From the NCBI RefSeq assembly GCF_030698175.1, contig NZ_JAUYNT010000041.1, forward strand, positions 62,001-126,000: a stretch of DNA of 64,000 nt. The letters are read 5' to 3'. The notes under the pieces are model-generated. The model ran no database searches, was not told the DNA's origin, and saw only the letters and a list, made by a program, of their open reading frames with translations. This DNA is from Pseudomonas sp. (lineage in GTDB: Bacteria; Pseudomonadota; Gammaproteobacteria; Pseudomonadales; Pseudomonadaceae). Of the stretch, positions 16,307-24,302 are shown piece after piece (position 1 is the stretch's first letter; every line of letters starts with the position of its first letter). A program made the translations under genes and the position numbers.

Positions 16307-17166
16307 ATGCGCAGGTTGAGGCTTTTTTTGATCCGGCCACCTTCACCTACAGCTACGTGGTCAGCGACCCGCAAAGCCGGCGCTGCGCCATCGTCGACCC
16401 GGTGCTCGATTACGATCCGGCTTCCGGGCGCACTTCCCACGTCAACGCCGACCGGCTGCTCGCCTATGTGCGCGAGCAGGGCCTGACGCTGGACTGGCTG
16501 CTGGAAACCCACGTGCACGCCGATCATCTGTCCGCCGCCGGCTACCTCAAGCAGACGCTCGGCGGGCGCTTGGCGATTGGTGCGCAGATCACTCAGATCC
16601 AAACCACTTTCGGGGAGCTGTTTAACGCAGGCGCTGAATTCGCCACCGATGGCCGCCAGTTTGATCGGCTGTTTGCCGATGGCGACAGCTTCAGCGTCGG
16701 CGGCATCGCCGCCAGCGTGCTGCATACGCCGGGGCACACCCCGGCTTGCCTGACTTACGTAATCGGTGACGCGGCCTTTATCGGCGATACCTTGTTTATG
16801 CCGGACTACGGCACGGCCCGCTGCGACTTTCCCGGTGGCGATGCGCGCACGTTGTACCAGTCGATCCAGACGCTGTTCGCCCTGCCAGACAGCACCCGCT
16901 TGTTTATGTGCCACGACTATCTGGCACCGGGCCGCGATCAGCATCTGTACCAGAGCAGCGTGGCCGAGCAACGCGCCCATAACGTGCATGCGCACGCGGG
17001 TATCGATGAGAACGCTTTCGTCGCCATGCGCCGCGCGCGGGATGCCAGTTTGAGCATGCCGGTGCTGATGCTGCCGGCGGTGCAGATCAATATGCGCGGC
17101 GGCGAACTGCCGCCGGCCGAGAGCAATGGCGTGCGCTACTTGAAGGTGCCATTGAATCGGCTGTAA
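16303..17166 (+). CDS. Persulfide dioxygenase (Blh-type metallo-beta-lactamase fold)
   Basis: A 287-residue iron enzyme of the ETHE1/Blh group, expected to oxidise glutathione persulfide to sulfite in the cytoplasm. The metal ligands are visible: HVHADH with His70, His72 and Asp74-His75, then TPGHTPACLTY, GDTLFMPDYG and MCHDY. The PDYG stretch and the C-terminal extension after residue 230 are typical of Blh rather than of glyoxalase II. There is no rhodanese domain. It closes the operon. Sulfite produced here could be exported by the two half transporters, which is an inference from the operon. Confidence 0.88.
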   Translation: MNAQVEAFFDPATFTYSYVVSDPQSRRCAIVDPVLDYDPASGRTSHVNADRLLAYVREQGLTLDWLLETHVHADHLSAAGYLKQTLGGRLAIGAQITQIQTTFGELFNAGAEFATDGRQFDRLFADGDSFSVGGIAASVLHTPGHTPACLTYVIGDAAFIGDTLFMPDYGTARCDFPGGDARTLYQSIQTLFALPDSTRLFMCHDYLAPGRDQHLYQSSVAEQRAHNVHAHAGIDENAFVAMRRARDASLSMPVLMLPAVQINMRGGELPPAESNGVRYLKVPLNRL

Positions 17167-17212
17167 GCCAACGTAAAGGCCATGTCCCAGTTACGTGTTG
17201 CACGCAGCTTTT

Positions 17213-17373
17213 GTAGGGTGGGTTAGGCGCGAACCACGGTCTGCCAACAACGCAAGCCGACCGCGCCGTAACCCACCATGGCGCTCGACCGGTAAACCGC
17301 ATGGTGGGTTACGCGGCGCCCGGCTTGCGCGGTGATGCAAACAACCACCGTCCGCGCCGCTAACCCACCCTAC
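17213..17373. repeat. REP-like composite repeat, right copy
   Basis: 161 bp with the same plan as the copy at 14804-14970. The right 106 bases differ by two substitutions; the left part (17213-17267) differs almost completely except for the terminal GTAGGGTGG. It starts 47 bases after the dioxygenase stop and ends 37 bases before the aguA stop. I see no clear terminator for either gene, so its stems may serve that purpose. Confidence 0.8.
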
Positions 17374-17409
17374 AGCCCCACCCACACGCAGCTCTGCGCC
17401 CGTTGCAAA

Positions 17410-18516
17410 TCAGCGCCGTTGCGGCGCCGGTTGTTGCTGGGTGATGCAGTGGATATTGCCGCCGCCGAGCAGGATCTCGCGGCCCGGCACCATCACCACC
17501 CGATGCTCAGGGAATAGCTGCTGCAGGATAGCTTCGGCTTCGGCGTCCATCGGGTCGTCGAATTTCGGCGCGATGATGCCGCCGTTGACGATCAAAAAGT
17601 TGACGTAGGAACCGGCCAGGCGAATCGACGGATCGCGCTCCTGGGTGCCTTCGGCGGCATCGACGCCGGCGCATTCCTCAACCGTGGCGTGCAGCGGGCC
17701 GGGGATCGGCATCTTGTGCACGATCAATTGACGACCCTTGGCGTCCCGCGTGTTGCTCAGCACCGCCATGGCGGCTTGGCAGCGCGGGTAGTTGGGGCTC
17801 TGCGGGTCGTCGGTCCAGGCCAGCAACACTTCACCGGGACGTACGTAACAACAGAAGTTGTCGACGTGGCCGTCGGTCTCGTCATTGAATAGGCCGTCCG
17901 GCAGCCAGATCACAGTGTCTATGTCTAAGTGTTCACGCAGTGTGCTCTCTATCTGCTCGCGGCTTAGCTCGTGGTTGCGATTGCGGTTAAGCAGGCATTC
18001 TTCGGTGGTGATCAGGCTGCCCTCACCGTCGACATGAATCGAGCCGCCTTCGAGCACGAAGCCTTCGGTGCGGTAACGTGCGCAGCCTTCGATCTCGAGG
18101 ATCTTGCGCGCCACCTGATCGTCGCGCTGCCACGGCCAGTACAGGCCGCCGTCGAAGCCACCCCAGGCGTTGAAGGTCCAGTCGACGCCGCGCACTTCAC
18201 CGCTGGCGTTGGTCACGAAGGTCGGGCCGGTGTCGCGCACCCAGGCATCGTCGGTGCTGATTTCCACCAGGCGGATATTGCCGTGGTCGAGGCGTGCGCG
18301 GGCATTGTCGTATTGCCCGGCAGACACGCAAACGGTCACTGGTTCAAATTCGGCGATGGCCTTGGCCACTGCGGTGAAGGCGGCCTGTGCCGGCTTGCCG
18401 CCGAGCCGCCAGTTGTCCGGGCGCTCGGGCCAGACCATCCAGGTTTGGCTATGGGGTGCCCACTCGGCGGGCATCTGGAAGCCGTCGGCGCGTGGGGTGC
18501 TGGTCAGGGTAGTCAT
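17410..18516 (-). CDS. aguA: Agmatine deiminase
   Basis: Converts agmatine to N-carbamoylputrescine and ammonia, the first step from agmatine to putrescine. The 368 residues match P. aeruginosa AguA, including nucleophile Cys357 in GGGNIHC, the WVRDTGPTF block near 92-100, FNAWGG and the ETDGHVDNFCCYV block with the catalytic His. Orientation and neighbours (a TetR regulator, then a polyamine-binding protein) correspond to the PAO1 agu region, except that aguB, encoding N-carbamoylputrescine amidase, is not found between the regulator and aguA. Its promoter and 5' leader must lie in the 304-bp gap upstream. Confidence 0.95.
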   Translation of the reverse strand: MTTLTSTPRADGFQMPAEWAPHSQTWMVWPERPDNWRLGGKPAQAAFTAVAKAIAEFEPVTVCVSAGQYDNARARLDHGNIRLVEISTDDAWVRDTGPTFVTNASGEVRGVDWTFNAWGGFDGGLYWPWQRDDQVARKILEIEGCARYRTEGFVLEGGSIHVDGEGSLITTEECLLNRNRNHELSREQIESTLREHLDIDTVIWLPDGLFNDETDGHVDNFCCYVRPGEVLLAWTDDPQSPNYPRCQAAMAVLSNTRDAKGRQLIVHKMPIPGPLHATVEECAGVDAAEGTQERDPSIRLAGSYVNFLIVNGGIIAPKFDDPMDAEAEAILQQLFPEHRVVMVPGREILLGGGNIHCITQQQPAPQRR

Positions 18517-18820
18517 TAGCGATACCTTTTAGGGCGAAGCCCAAAATTTGTCGAAGGTCAATCCACTCAAGCGCTTCTGGGCTAGAGCCAGACAACGCGC
18601 AACAACCAACGGGGGTAACAGCCCTAGGCTGACCCGGAGGGTGAGCACCGGCGAATCAACCGTGGCGAAAAGACGCTAGCAGATGAACACAGACTCTGGC
18701 GTGTCGGCGGCTTGCAGTTGGTCGGCACTTGCTTACTTTATATCCGATAAAAATCCGTCTTAAAAGCTGTTTTTATCTATCGATCAGGTCTGTGTAATTT
18801 ATTTGCAGATAAATATCGGT
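18517..18820 (-). promoter_or_regulatory. aguA leader region in place of aguB
   Basis: 304 bases without a gene. Near the TetR stop the sequence is AT-rich with related words (CCGATATTTATC and TTTTTATCGGATAT on the minus strand) that could form promoter and operator. Closer to aguA, two adjacent small hairpins occur: CAGCC-CTA-GGCTG (18619-18631) and ACCC-GGA-GGGT (18632-18642, plus-strand letters). No trace of aguB coding sequence is recognisable. Whether the hairpins are a regulatory leader is open. Confidence 0.4.
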
Positions 18821-19453
18821 TTATTGTTCGCGTTTAGGCAATAGCGGCGGCAGGTACAGGGCCAGGTAAACGTCAAATACCCGCATGCCTTCTTCGGCCA
18901 TGCGCGGGGTGATCAGCCCGTGCTGCTGCACCGAGCGGGCGTACACCCGGTCACCCAGTTCCATGGCCAGGGCAAACACATCGACCTCCTCGGGCAGGAC
19001 GGGCAGTTGGAAATGCCGGTTGAACAGCGCCTGCATTAACTGGCCGAGTTCGATGTCGTGCAGGCGGTCGGCTTGGGTGACTTCGGTCAAACCGTGCTGG
19101 GCGAGAATCAGCTGGCGGGCGGCCGGGTCGGCGGCGTAAATCGCCAGCATCCGCTCTTCGACCAGCCGCGACAGATCCCGCCAGTCACGCAGTTGGTTGT
19201 GGGCTATGGGTAGCTGCAAGCAGGCGCGAAAGGCGGCGTGAATCTCGCCGGTCAGCGCCTCGAGAATCGCCGGCACGCTGGCGAAGAAGTGATAGACCGA
19301 TGACGGTGGCATCTGCGCACGCTCGGCGACGCTGTACACCGAGAGGCTATTGACGCCTTGTTCGGCCAGCAAGCTGCGCGCCGCGGCGAGTATTGCGTTA
19401 ATCCGCAGTTGGCTGCTGGCGCGCGGTTTACGGCTGCTGACGGGGCGTGACAT
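18821..19453 (-). CDS. TetR-family regulator, AguR-like
   Basis: A 210-residue repressor. Residues 15-60 hold the TetR helix-turn-helix (AILAAARSLLAEQGVNSLSV then MPPSSVYHFFASV). The C-terminal ligand domain is not diagnostic by itself. In P. aeruginosa AguR (PA0294) lies at this place and represses aguBA, responding to agmatine and N-carbamoylputrescine. Length and position support the same role, but ligand contacts cannot be checked. AAGGAG lies 6 bases before ATG 19453. It follows the binding-protein gene by 57 bases and may be cotranscribed with it. Confidence 0.72.
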   Translation of the reverse strand: MSRPVSSRKPRASSQLRINAILAAARSLLAEQGVNSLSVYSVAERAQMPPSSVYHFFASVPAILEALTGEIHAAFRACLQLPIAHNQLRDWRDLSRLVEERMLAIYAADPAARQLILAQHGLTEVTQADRLHDIELGQLMQALFNRHFQLPVLPEEVDVFALAMELGDRVYARSVQQHGLITPRMAEEGMRVFDVYLALYLPPLLPKREQ

Positions 19454-19510
19454 AGGGCTCTCCTTGGCATGGGAGCCGCTATTGGACGTTAGTCACGCCG
19501 CCGGGGCAAG

Positions 19511-20569
19511 TCAGGGAGCGGCAATAAAACGCTGCCAGATCTGATCGCGGATCGGCGCGAGCTTCTCGGGCAGCACTTCCAGGGCGGATAAGCGGCGCTT
19601 GGTGTCGCGGTCGGGATACAGCCCCGGCTGGTCGCGAATGCTCGGATCGAGGAACTCCTTGGCGTCGGCATTGGCGCTGGGGAAGAGCGTCTCGGTGGTG
19701 ATCAGGGCGGCGACCTTGGGTTGCATTAGGTAATCGATAAACTTATGCGCCAGGTCGGCGCGGCGGGCGCTCTTGGGGATCACCAGGCTGTCGATAAACA
19801 TAATCGAGCCCTCTTGCGGCACCACAAACTTAACCGGCTGACCTGCTTTGGCGGCGGCCAGGGCGTCGCCGACCCAGGCGAAGGCGACGCACAGCTTGCC
19901 GCTGGCCAGGTCCTCGATATAGCGGGTGCTGTCGACATACTGCAGGTTGGGGCGCAGCTGATTAAGCAGCTCGCCACTGCGTTTCATTTGGCTTGGCGGA
20001 GTTTGCGCCAAGCTGCGGCCCTGGTAGCTCATCAAGGCCGAGAGTACTTCATCGCGGGCATCCAGCACGCTCATGCCGCAACTGGCCAGACGTTTACTCT
20101 GCTCGGGATTGAACAGCACGCTCCAGCTGTCCGGCAGCGGGCCGCCGAAGGCCTGCTCGGCGGCCGGGGTATTGATCGCCAAACCGACCGAGCCCCATAG
20201 ATAGGGAATGGCGTAACTGTTGTTGGTGTCGAAGGCCGCGAGCTTGCTCAGCAGTTGCTTGTCCAGGTGGCTGCGGTTGGGCAGCAGTTTGAGATCCAGC
20301 GGCTGAATGCTGGCGGCTTTGATCAGCCCAGGCAGCGCGTCATGGGAGGGCACCGCGACGTCGATGGCCTCGCCGCTGGCCAGCGCTTTGCTGAGCTCTT
20401 CGGCGGTGCTGTAGGTGTGATAGTCGACGTGAATGCCGGTTTCTTTCTCGAAATCGACCAGCACCTGTGGGGCGATGTAGTCGTTCCAGTTATAGACGCT
20501 AATCACCTCTTCGGCATGCGCCAGCAACGGCGCCAAGGTCAGGGCAAGCAGAGCAAGAAAACGCGGCAT
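19511..20569 (-). CDS. Periplasmic polyamine-binding protein (PotF family)
   Basis: A 352-residue solute-binding protein. A signal peptide (1-20, ending AHAEE) is followed by the PotD/PotF hallmark ISVYNWNDYIAPQVL, the YAIPYLWGSVGLAINT block and a Trp/Asp-containing pocket. ATG 20569 has GGAG 6 bases upstream and is chosen over ATG 20581. It corresponds in place to PA0295, next to aguR in PAO1. No permease or ATPase gene accompanies it, so it may use another transporter or act as a sensor for agmatine or related amines. It is clearly more divergent than SpuD and SpuE, lacking for example their FDSNETLE block. Confidence 0.85.
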   Translation of the reverse strand: MPRFLALLALTLAPLLAHAEEVISVYNWNDYIAPQVLVDFEKETGIHVDYHTYSTAEELSKALASGEAIDVAVPSHDALPGLIKAASIQPLDLKLLPNRSHLDKQLLSKLAAFDTNNSYAIPYLWGSVGLAINTPAAEQAFGGPLPDSWSVLFNPEQSKRLASCGMSVLDARDEVLSALMSYQGRSLAQTPPSQMKRSGELLNQLRPNLQYVDSTRYIEDLASGKLCVAFAWVGDALAAAKAGQPVKFVVPQEGSIMFIDSLVIPKSARRADLAHKFIDYLMQPKVAALITTETLFPSANADAKEFLDPSIRDQPGLYPDRDTKRRLSALEVLPEKLAPIRDQIWQRFIAAP

Positions 20570-20701
20570 AACGATCTCCATGTTGATAAGGCGCAGTCAA
20601 TTCTGCGCACAACTGCCAGTGATTTTTGGTCCTCGAACCGTTCACTCGACCACGGCGTTGCAGTCGCAAGAGTTGAGCTAGGTAAAAGCCAAATGTCAGA
20701 T

Positions 20702-20728
20702 AAAAAGACGCCGGCTAAGGCCGGCGTC
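20702..20728 (-). terminator. Terminator after spuI
   Basis: On the minus strand GACGCCGGC and GCCGGCGTC form a 9-bp stem with a 4-base loop, followed by five T. It begins 12 bases past the spuI stop. Confidence 0.9.
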
Positions 20729-20739
20729 GGATGCTGCGG

Positions 20740-22116
20740 TTAAACCGTGTGTAAGTACCAGTTGTACTCAAGGTCGGAGATTGAATATTCAAACTCGGCC
20801 AGCTCGCTTTCTTTGCAGGCGACGAATACATCGATGTATTTCGGGTCGATGTAGCGGCCCATGACTTCGTTGTCGTCCAGCTCGCGCAGCGCATCACGCA
20901 GGTTGTTTGGCAGGCTGGCTTCGGTCTGCTCGTAGGCGTTGCCTTCGAGTGGCGCGCCTGGCTCGATCTGGTTGGTCAAGCCGTGGTGAATGCCGGCCAA
21001 TACCGAGGCCATGACCAAATACGGGTTGGCATCGGCGCCGGCGACGCGGTGCTCGATGCGCACGGCATCGGCCGTGTCATTCGGTACGCGCAGCGCCACG
21101 GTGCGGTTGTCGATGCCCCAGGTTGGCGAGGTCGGCACGAAGAACTTCTCACCGAAACGGCGATAGGAGTTTACGTTCGGGCAGAGGAACGCCATCGATG
21201 CGGGCATGGTTTCAATGATGCCGCCAATCGCGTGGCGCAGTGCATCGTTGGTCGCCGGGTCTTCGCTCTTAAAGATGTTGGTGCCATCTTTATCGAGAAT
21301 CGAGATATGTACATGCAGACCGTTACCCGCTTGGTTCGGGTAGGGTTTGGCCATGAAGGTGGTGTCCATCTCATGGTCGTAAGCGATGTTCTTCACCAGA
21401 CGCTTAAGTAGCAGCGCGTAGTCGCAAGCCTTGAGCGGGTCGGCGACGTGGTGCAGGTTGATCTCGAATTGCGCCGGGGCGCTTTCCTTGACTACCGCAT
21501 CGGCCGGGATGCCTTGCTCTTGTGCGCCTTCGAGGATGTCTTGCAGGCATTCGGCGTATTCATCCAAGTCATCGATCATATAGACCTGGGTGGATTGTGG
21601 ACGCTTGCCGGACAACGGCGACATCGGCGGCTGTGGTCGGCCATTCACGTTGGCCTGGTCGATCAGGTAAAACTCCAGCTCGAACGCCGCGCAAATCGTC
21701 AGCCCAAGGGCATCAAACTTGTTGATCACTTGCTGCAGCACTGCCCGTGGGTCAGCAAAGAAGGCTTCGCCTTCCATCTCGTGCATGGTCATTAACAGTT
21801 GCGCGGTAGGGCGCTTCTGCCAAGGCTCATTGCACAGGGTATTGGGGATTGGGTAGCAGACCCGGTCGGAGTCGCCGATATCCAGGCCAAGGCCGGTGCT
21901 CTCAACGGTGGAACCATTAATGTCGAGGGCAAATAGCGAGGCGGGCAGGTTAATGCCGCGCTGGTAAACCTTGTGCAGGCTGGCGCGATCAATGCGCTTG
22001 CCGCGAACAACGCCGTTCATGTCGGCTATTAATAGGTCGACGAACTGGACGTCGGGATGCTTCTTAAGAAAATCATTCGCTTCGTTAAGCTGAACGGCAC
22101 GCGGAGGAACCGACAT
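20740..22116 (-). CDS. spuI: Gamma-glutamylpolyamine synthetase SpuI
   Basis: A glutamine-synthetase-like ligase of 458 residues that joins glutamate to putrescine or another polyamine using ATP, starting the gamma-glutamylation route (also called PauA1). The GS catalytic domain is complete: AAFELEFYL near 145, APAQFEINLHH near 215, GNGLHVHISI, NSYRRFG and the IEHRVAGADANPYL arginine block. A short N-terminal extension replaces the GS beta-grasp adenylylation features, and the NLYDLP adenylylation loop of true GlnA is absent. It is divergent from the spuA remnant with a 277-bp control region between. Confidence 0.93.
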   Translation of the reverse strand: MSVPPRAVQLNEANDFLKKHPDVQFVDLLIADMNGVVRGKRIDRASLHKVYQRGINLPASLFALDINGSTVESTGLGLDIGDSDRVCYPIPNTLCNEPWQKRPTAQLLMTMHEMEGEAFFADPRAVLQQVINKFDALGLTICAAFELEFYLIDQANVNGRPQPPMSPLSGKRPQSTQVYMIDDLDEYAECLQDILEGAQEQGIPADAVVKESAPAQFEINLHHVADPLKACDYALLLKRLVKNIAYDHEMDTTFMAKPYPNQAGNGLHVHISILDKDGTNIFKSEDPATNDALRHAIGGIIETMPASMAFLCPNVNSYRRFGEKFFVPTSPTWGIDNRTVALRVPNDTADAVRIEHRVAGADANPYLVMASVLAGIHHGLTNQIEPGAPLEGNAYEQTEASLPNNLRDALRELDDNEVMGRYIDPKYIDVFVACKESELAEFEYSISDLEYNWYLHTV

Positions 22117-22212
22117 GATGCAACACCTTTTTTGTTAAAAATATCAATCATGCAAATGGCACGACTTGAGTCAATCTTAAACCAAAGTCGCTGTCAAGAG
22201 CGTCCCTATTGT

Positions 22213-22247
22213 GCCCTAAAAAGGGGCTGCGTGGCCAATTTTAGGGC
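22213..22247. promoter_or_regulatory. Inverted repeat in the spuI-spuA gap
   Basis: GCCCTAAAA (22213-22221) and TTTTAGGGC (22239-22247) are perfect 9-bp arms with a 17-base spacer. The repeat lies about 100 bases before spuI and 150 before the spuA remnant, within the divergent promoter region. It may be a regulator site. Confidence 0.4.
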
Positions 22248-22311
22248 TTTTCAAGGCAATTCATCGGCCACCCCTGCGTCCTTGAGCCTGCCGTTGTGGG
22301 TGGTGTGTTTA

Positions 22312-22340
22312 ATTTTTTACAGGCCTATTGTGTAAAAAAT
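22312..22340 (+). promoter_or_regulatory. Perfect 10-bp inverted repeat before spuA
   Basis: ATTTTTTACA and TGTAAAAAAT are separated by 9 bases. The site lies 54 bases upstream of the spuA remnant start, where it could block or activate the promoter for the spuABC genes. Polyamine genes in P. aeruginosa are controlled by the repressor PauR, but I do not know its exact site well enough to claim a match. Confidence 0.55.
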
Positions 22341-22393
22341 CGAACAAGGCTAATCTCGGTCGCAACCCATAACATCAATAAAACGGGTGTCAC

Positions 22394-22880
22394 ATGTCTC
22401 GCCTGCCGTTGATTGGCGTGACCGCCTGCACCAAGCAGATCGGTTTTCATTCGTACCATGCTGTTGGCGACAAATACGTCTGCGCCCTTGTAGTTGGCGC
22501 CGGTGATTTGCCGCTGGTGATCCCTGCACTCGGCGATTTACTTGATCTGCCAGTGTTGCCAGCGAATCTTGATGGTCGGCTGTTTAGCCGTTCGCCGTCC
22601 AGCGTTACGCCCCATCATTACCGCGGCCCCAGCAACATACCTGGCACTGCGCATGACCCGGTGCGCGACACCAGTACCCTCCCTTTGATTAAAGCTGCTA
22701 TTGCCGCTGGCGTGCCAGTACTTGGTATTTGTCCTCGCAGCTCAGTGGTATGCCGAGTGGCAGGTAGTAGCAAATCCGCATCACCTCGCACTCTTTCAGG
22801 CTTTCGGTGAAGCCTGTGCAAGCGCGCGAGTTAACGTTGAGCTTAGCTATATCAGCCAAGCTCTGATTCCCCACCCCTAG
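22394..22880 (+). pseudogene. spuA: spuA remnant: gamma-glutamyl-GABA hydrolase with internal deletion
   Basis: The frame from ATG 22394 begins like SpuA (MSRLPLIGVTACTKQ, then GTAHDPVRDTSTLPL and AAGVPVLGICP). Just after the GIC motif, at about 22733, homology jumps to the far C-terminus, read one base out of phase: QWYAEWQVVANPHHLALFQAFGEAC (22740 on), ending at TAG 22880. Intact SpuA is about 250 residues; roughly 110 middle residues are missing. The catalytic Cys context is damaged and the normal QWHPEW catalytic histidine is Tyr here. The original frame ends at TGA 22808. It lies 8 bases before spuB, so it may still be transcribed as a leader. It is very unlikely to be active. Confidence 0.85.
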
Positions 22881-22888
22881 AGGTTTGT

Positions 22889-24247
22889 ATGACTAGCAAA
22901 ATCGACCGGCTTACCAGCTGGCTCAAAGAAAACAAGATCACCGAAGTGGAATGCATGATCAGCGATTTGACCGGGATTGCCCGGGGCAAGATTTCGCCGA
23001 CCAATAAGTTCCTCGACGAGAAGGGCATGCGCCTTCCGGAGAGCGTACTGCTGCAGACTGTCACCGGCGACTACGTGGAAGACGACATTTATTACGACCT
23101 GCTGGACCCTGCCGATATCGACATGGTCTGCCGCCCGGACGAAAATGCCGTGTTCCTCGTACCGTGGGCGATCGAGCCCACTGCCCAGGTGATCCACGAC
23201 ACGTACGACAAGCAAGGCAATCCGATTGAATTGTCGCCGCGTAATATCCTCAAGAAAGTCTTGAAGATGTACACCGATAAAGGTTGGCAGCCGATTGTCG
23301 CGCCAGAAATGGAGTTCTACCTGACCAAGCGCTGCGAAGACCCGGACTTCCCGTTGCAGCCGCCGATTGGTCGCTCGGGCCGCGCCGAAACCGGCAAGCA
23401 GTCGTTCTCCATCGAAGCCGCGAATGAATTCGACCCTTTGTTCGAAGACGTTTACGACTGGTGTGAGCTGCAGAATCTGGATCTGGACACCCTGATCCAC
23501 GAAGACGGCACCGCGCAGATGGAAATCAACTTCCGTCACGGCGATGCCCTGTCGTTGGCCGACCAGGTGCTGATCTTCAAACGCACCATGCGTGAAGCGG
23601 CGCTGAAACATAATGTCGGCGCGACCTTTATGGCTAAACCCATGACCGGTCAACCGGGCAGTGCCATGCACTTGCACCAGAGCATCATCGACATCAAAAC
23701 CGGCAAGAACATCTTCTCCAACGCCGATGGCAGCATGAACGACCTGTTCTTGCACCATATCGGTGGCCTGCAGAAGTACATCCCCGAGTTGTTGCCGCTG
23801 TTCGCGCCCAACGTTAACTCGTTCCGCCGCTTCCTGCCGGACACCTCGGCGCCGGTGAACGTCGAGTGGGGCGAAGAAAACCGCACCGTTGGCTTGCGCG
23901 TACCGGATGCCGGCCCGCAAAGCCGTCGGGTGGAAAACCGCCTGCCCGGCGCCGACGCCAACCCTTATCTGGCCATCGCCGCCAGCTTGCTGTGCGGTTA
24001 TATCGGCATGGTGGAAGGGCTCAAGCCGAGCGCGCCAGTCAAGGGGCGTGGTTATGAGCGGCGCAACCTGCGTTTGCCGTTGACCATCGAAGATGCGTTG
24101 GAACGCATGGAAAACTGCAAGGCCCTGGAGCAATACCTGGGCGCTGCCTTTATTACCGGTTACGTCGCGGTTAAACGCGCCGAGCACGAGAACTTCAAGC
24201 GCGTGATCAGCTCTTGGGAACGCGAGTTCCTGCTTTACGCCGTCTGA
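22889..24247 (+). CDS. spuB: Gamma-glutamylpolyamine synthetase SpuB
   Basis: A second GS-like ligase, 452 residues, paralogous to SpuI (also called PauA2). It carries APEMEFYL near 137, the GTAQMEINFRHGD block near 210, GSAMHLHQSI, NSFRRFLP and RRVENRLPGADANPYLA. The polyamine substrate may differ from that of SpuI; in P. aeruginosa the PauA paralogs differ in preference for diamines and longer amines. It starts 8 bases after the spuA remnant, and spuC follows 55 bases after its stop. The weak AGAGG before ATG 22889 overlaps the end of the remnant. Confidence 0.93.
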   Translation: MTSKIDRLTSWLKENKITEVECMISDLTGIARGKISPTNKFLDEKGMRLPESVLLQTVTGDYVEDDIYYDLLDPADIDMVCRPDENAVFLVPWAIEPTAQVIHDTYDKQGNPIELSPRNILKKVLKMYTDKGWQPIVAPEMEFYLTKRCEDPDFPLQPPIGRSGRAETGKQSFSIEAANEFDPLFEDVYDWCELQNLDLDTLIHEDGTAQMEINFRHGDALSLADQVLIFKRTMREAALKHNVGATFMAKPMTGQPGSAMHLHQSIIDIKTGKNIFSNADGSMNDLFLHHIGGLQKYIPELLPLFAPNVNSFRRFLPDTSAPVNVEWGEENRTVGLRVPDAGPQSRRVENRLPGADANPYLAIAASLLCGYIGMVEGLKPSAPVKGRGYERRNLRLPLTIEDALERMENCKALEQYLGAAFITGYVAVKRAEHENFKRVISSWEREFLLYAV

Positions 24248-24302
24248 TCATCACCCGGGTCGCGCATCAGCGCGGCCCGTGTTTTACCCAATAGGTTGAA
24301 CC

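Noticed and set aside
18632..18642. ACCC-GGA-GGGT as a CsrA/RsmA-type GGA loop
   Set aside because: The GGA is in the loop only on the plus strand, whereas the gene nearby (aguA) is transcribed from the minus strand.
22130..22150. Possible Anr/FNR box (TTG...TCAA) before spuI
   Set aside because: Spacing is 16 bp instead of the 14-bp TTGAT-N4-ATCAA pattern and the half sites are poor.
22877..24187. Long minus-strand frame opposite spuB
   Set aside because: No recognisable domain; spuB is complete on the plus strand.
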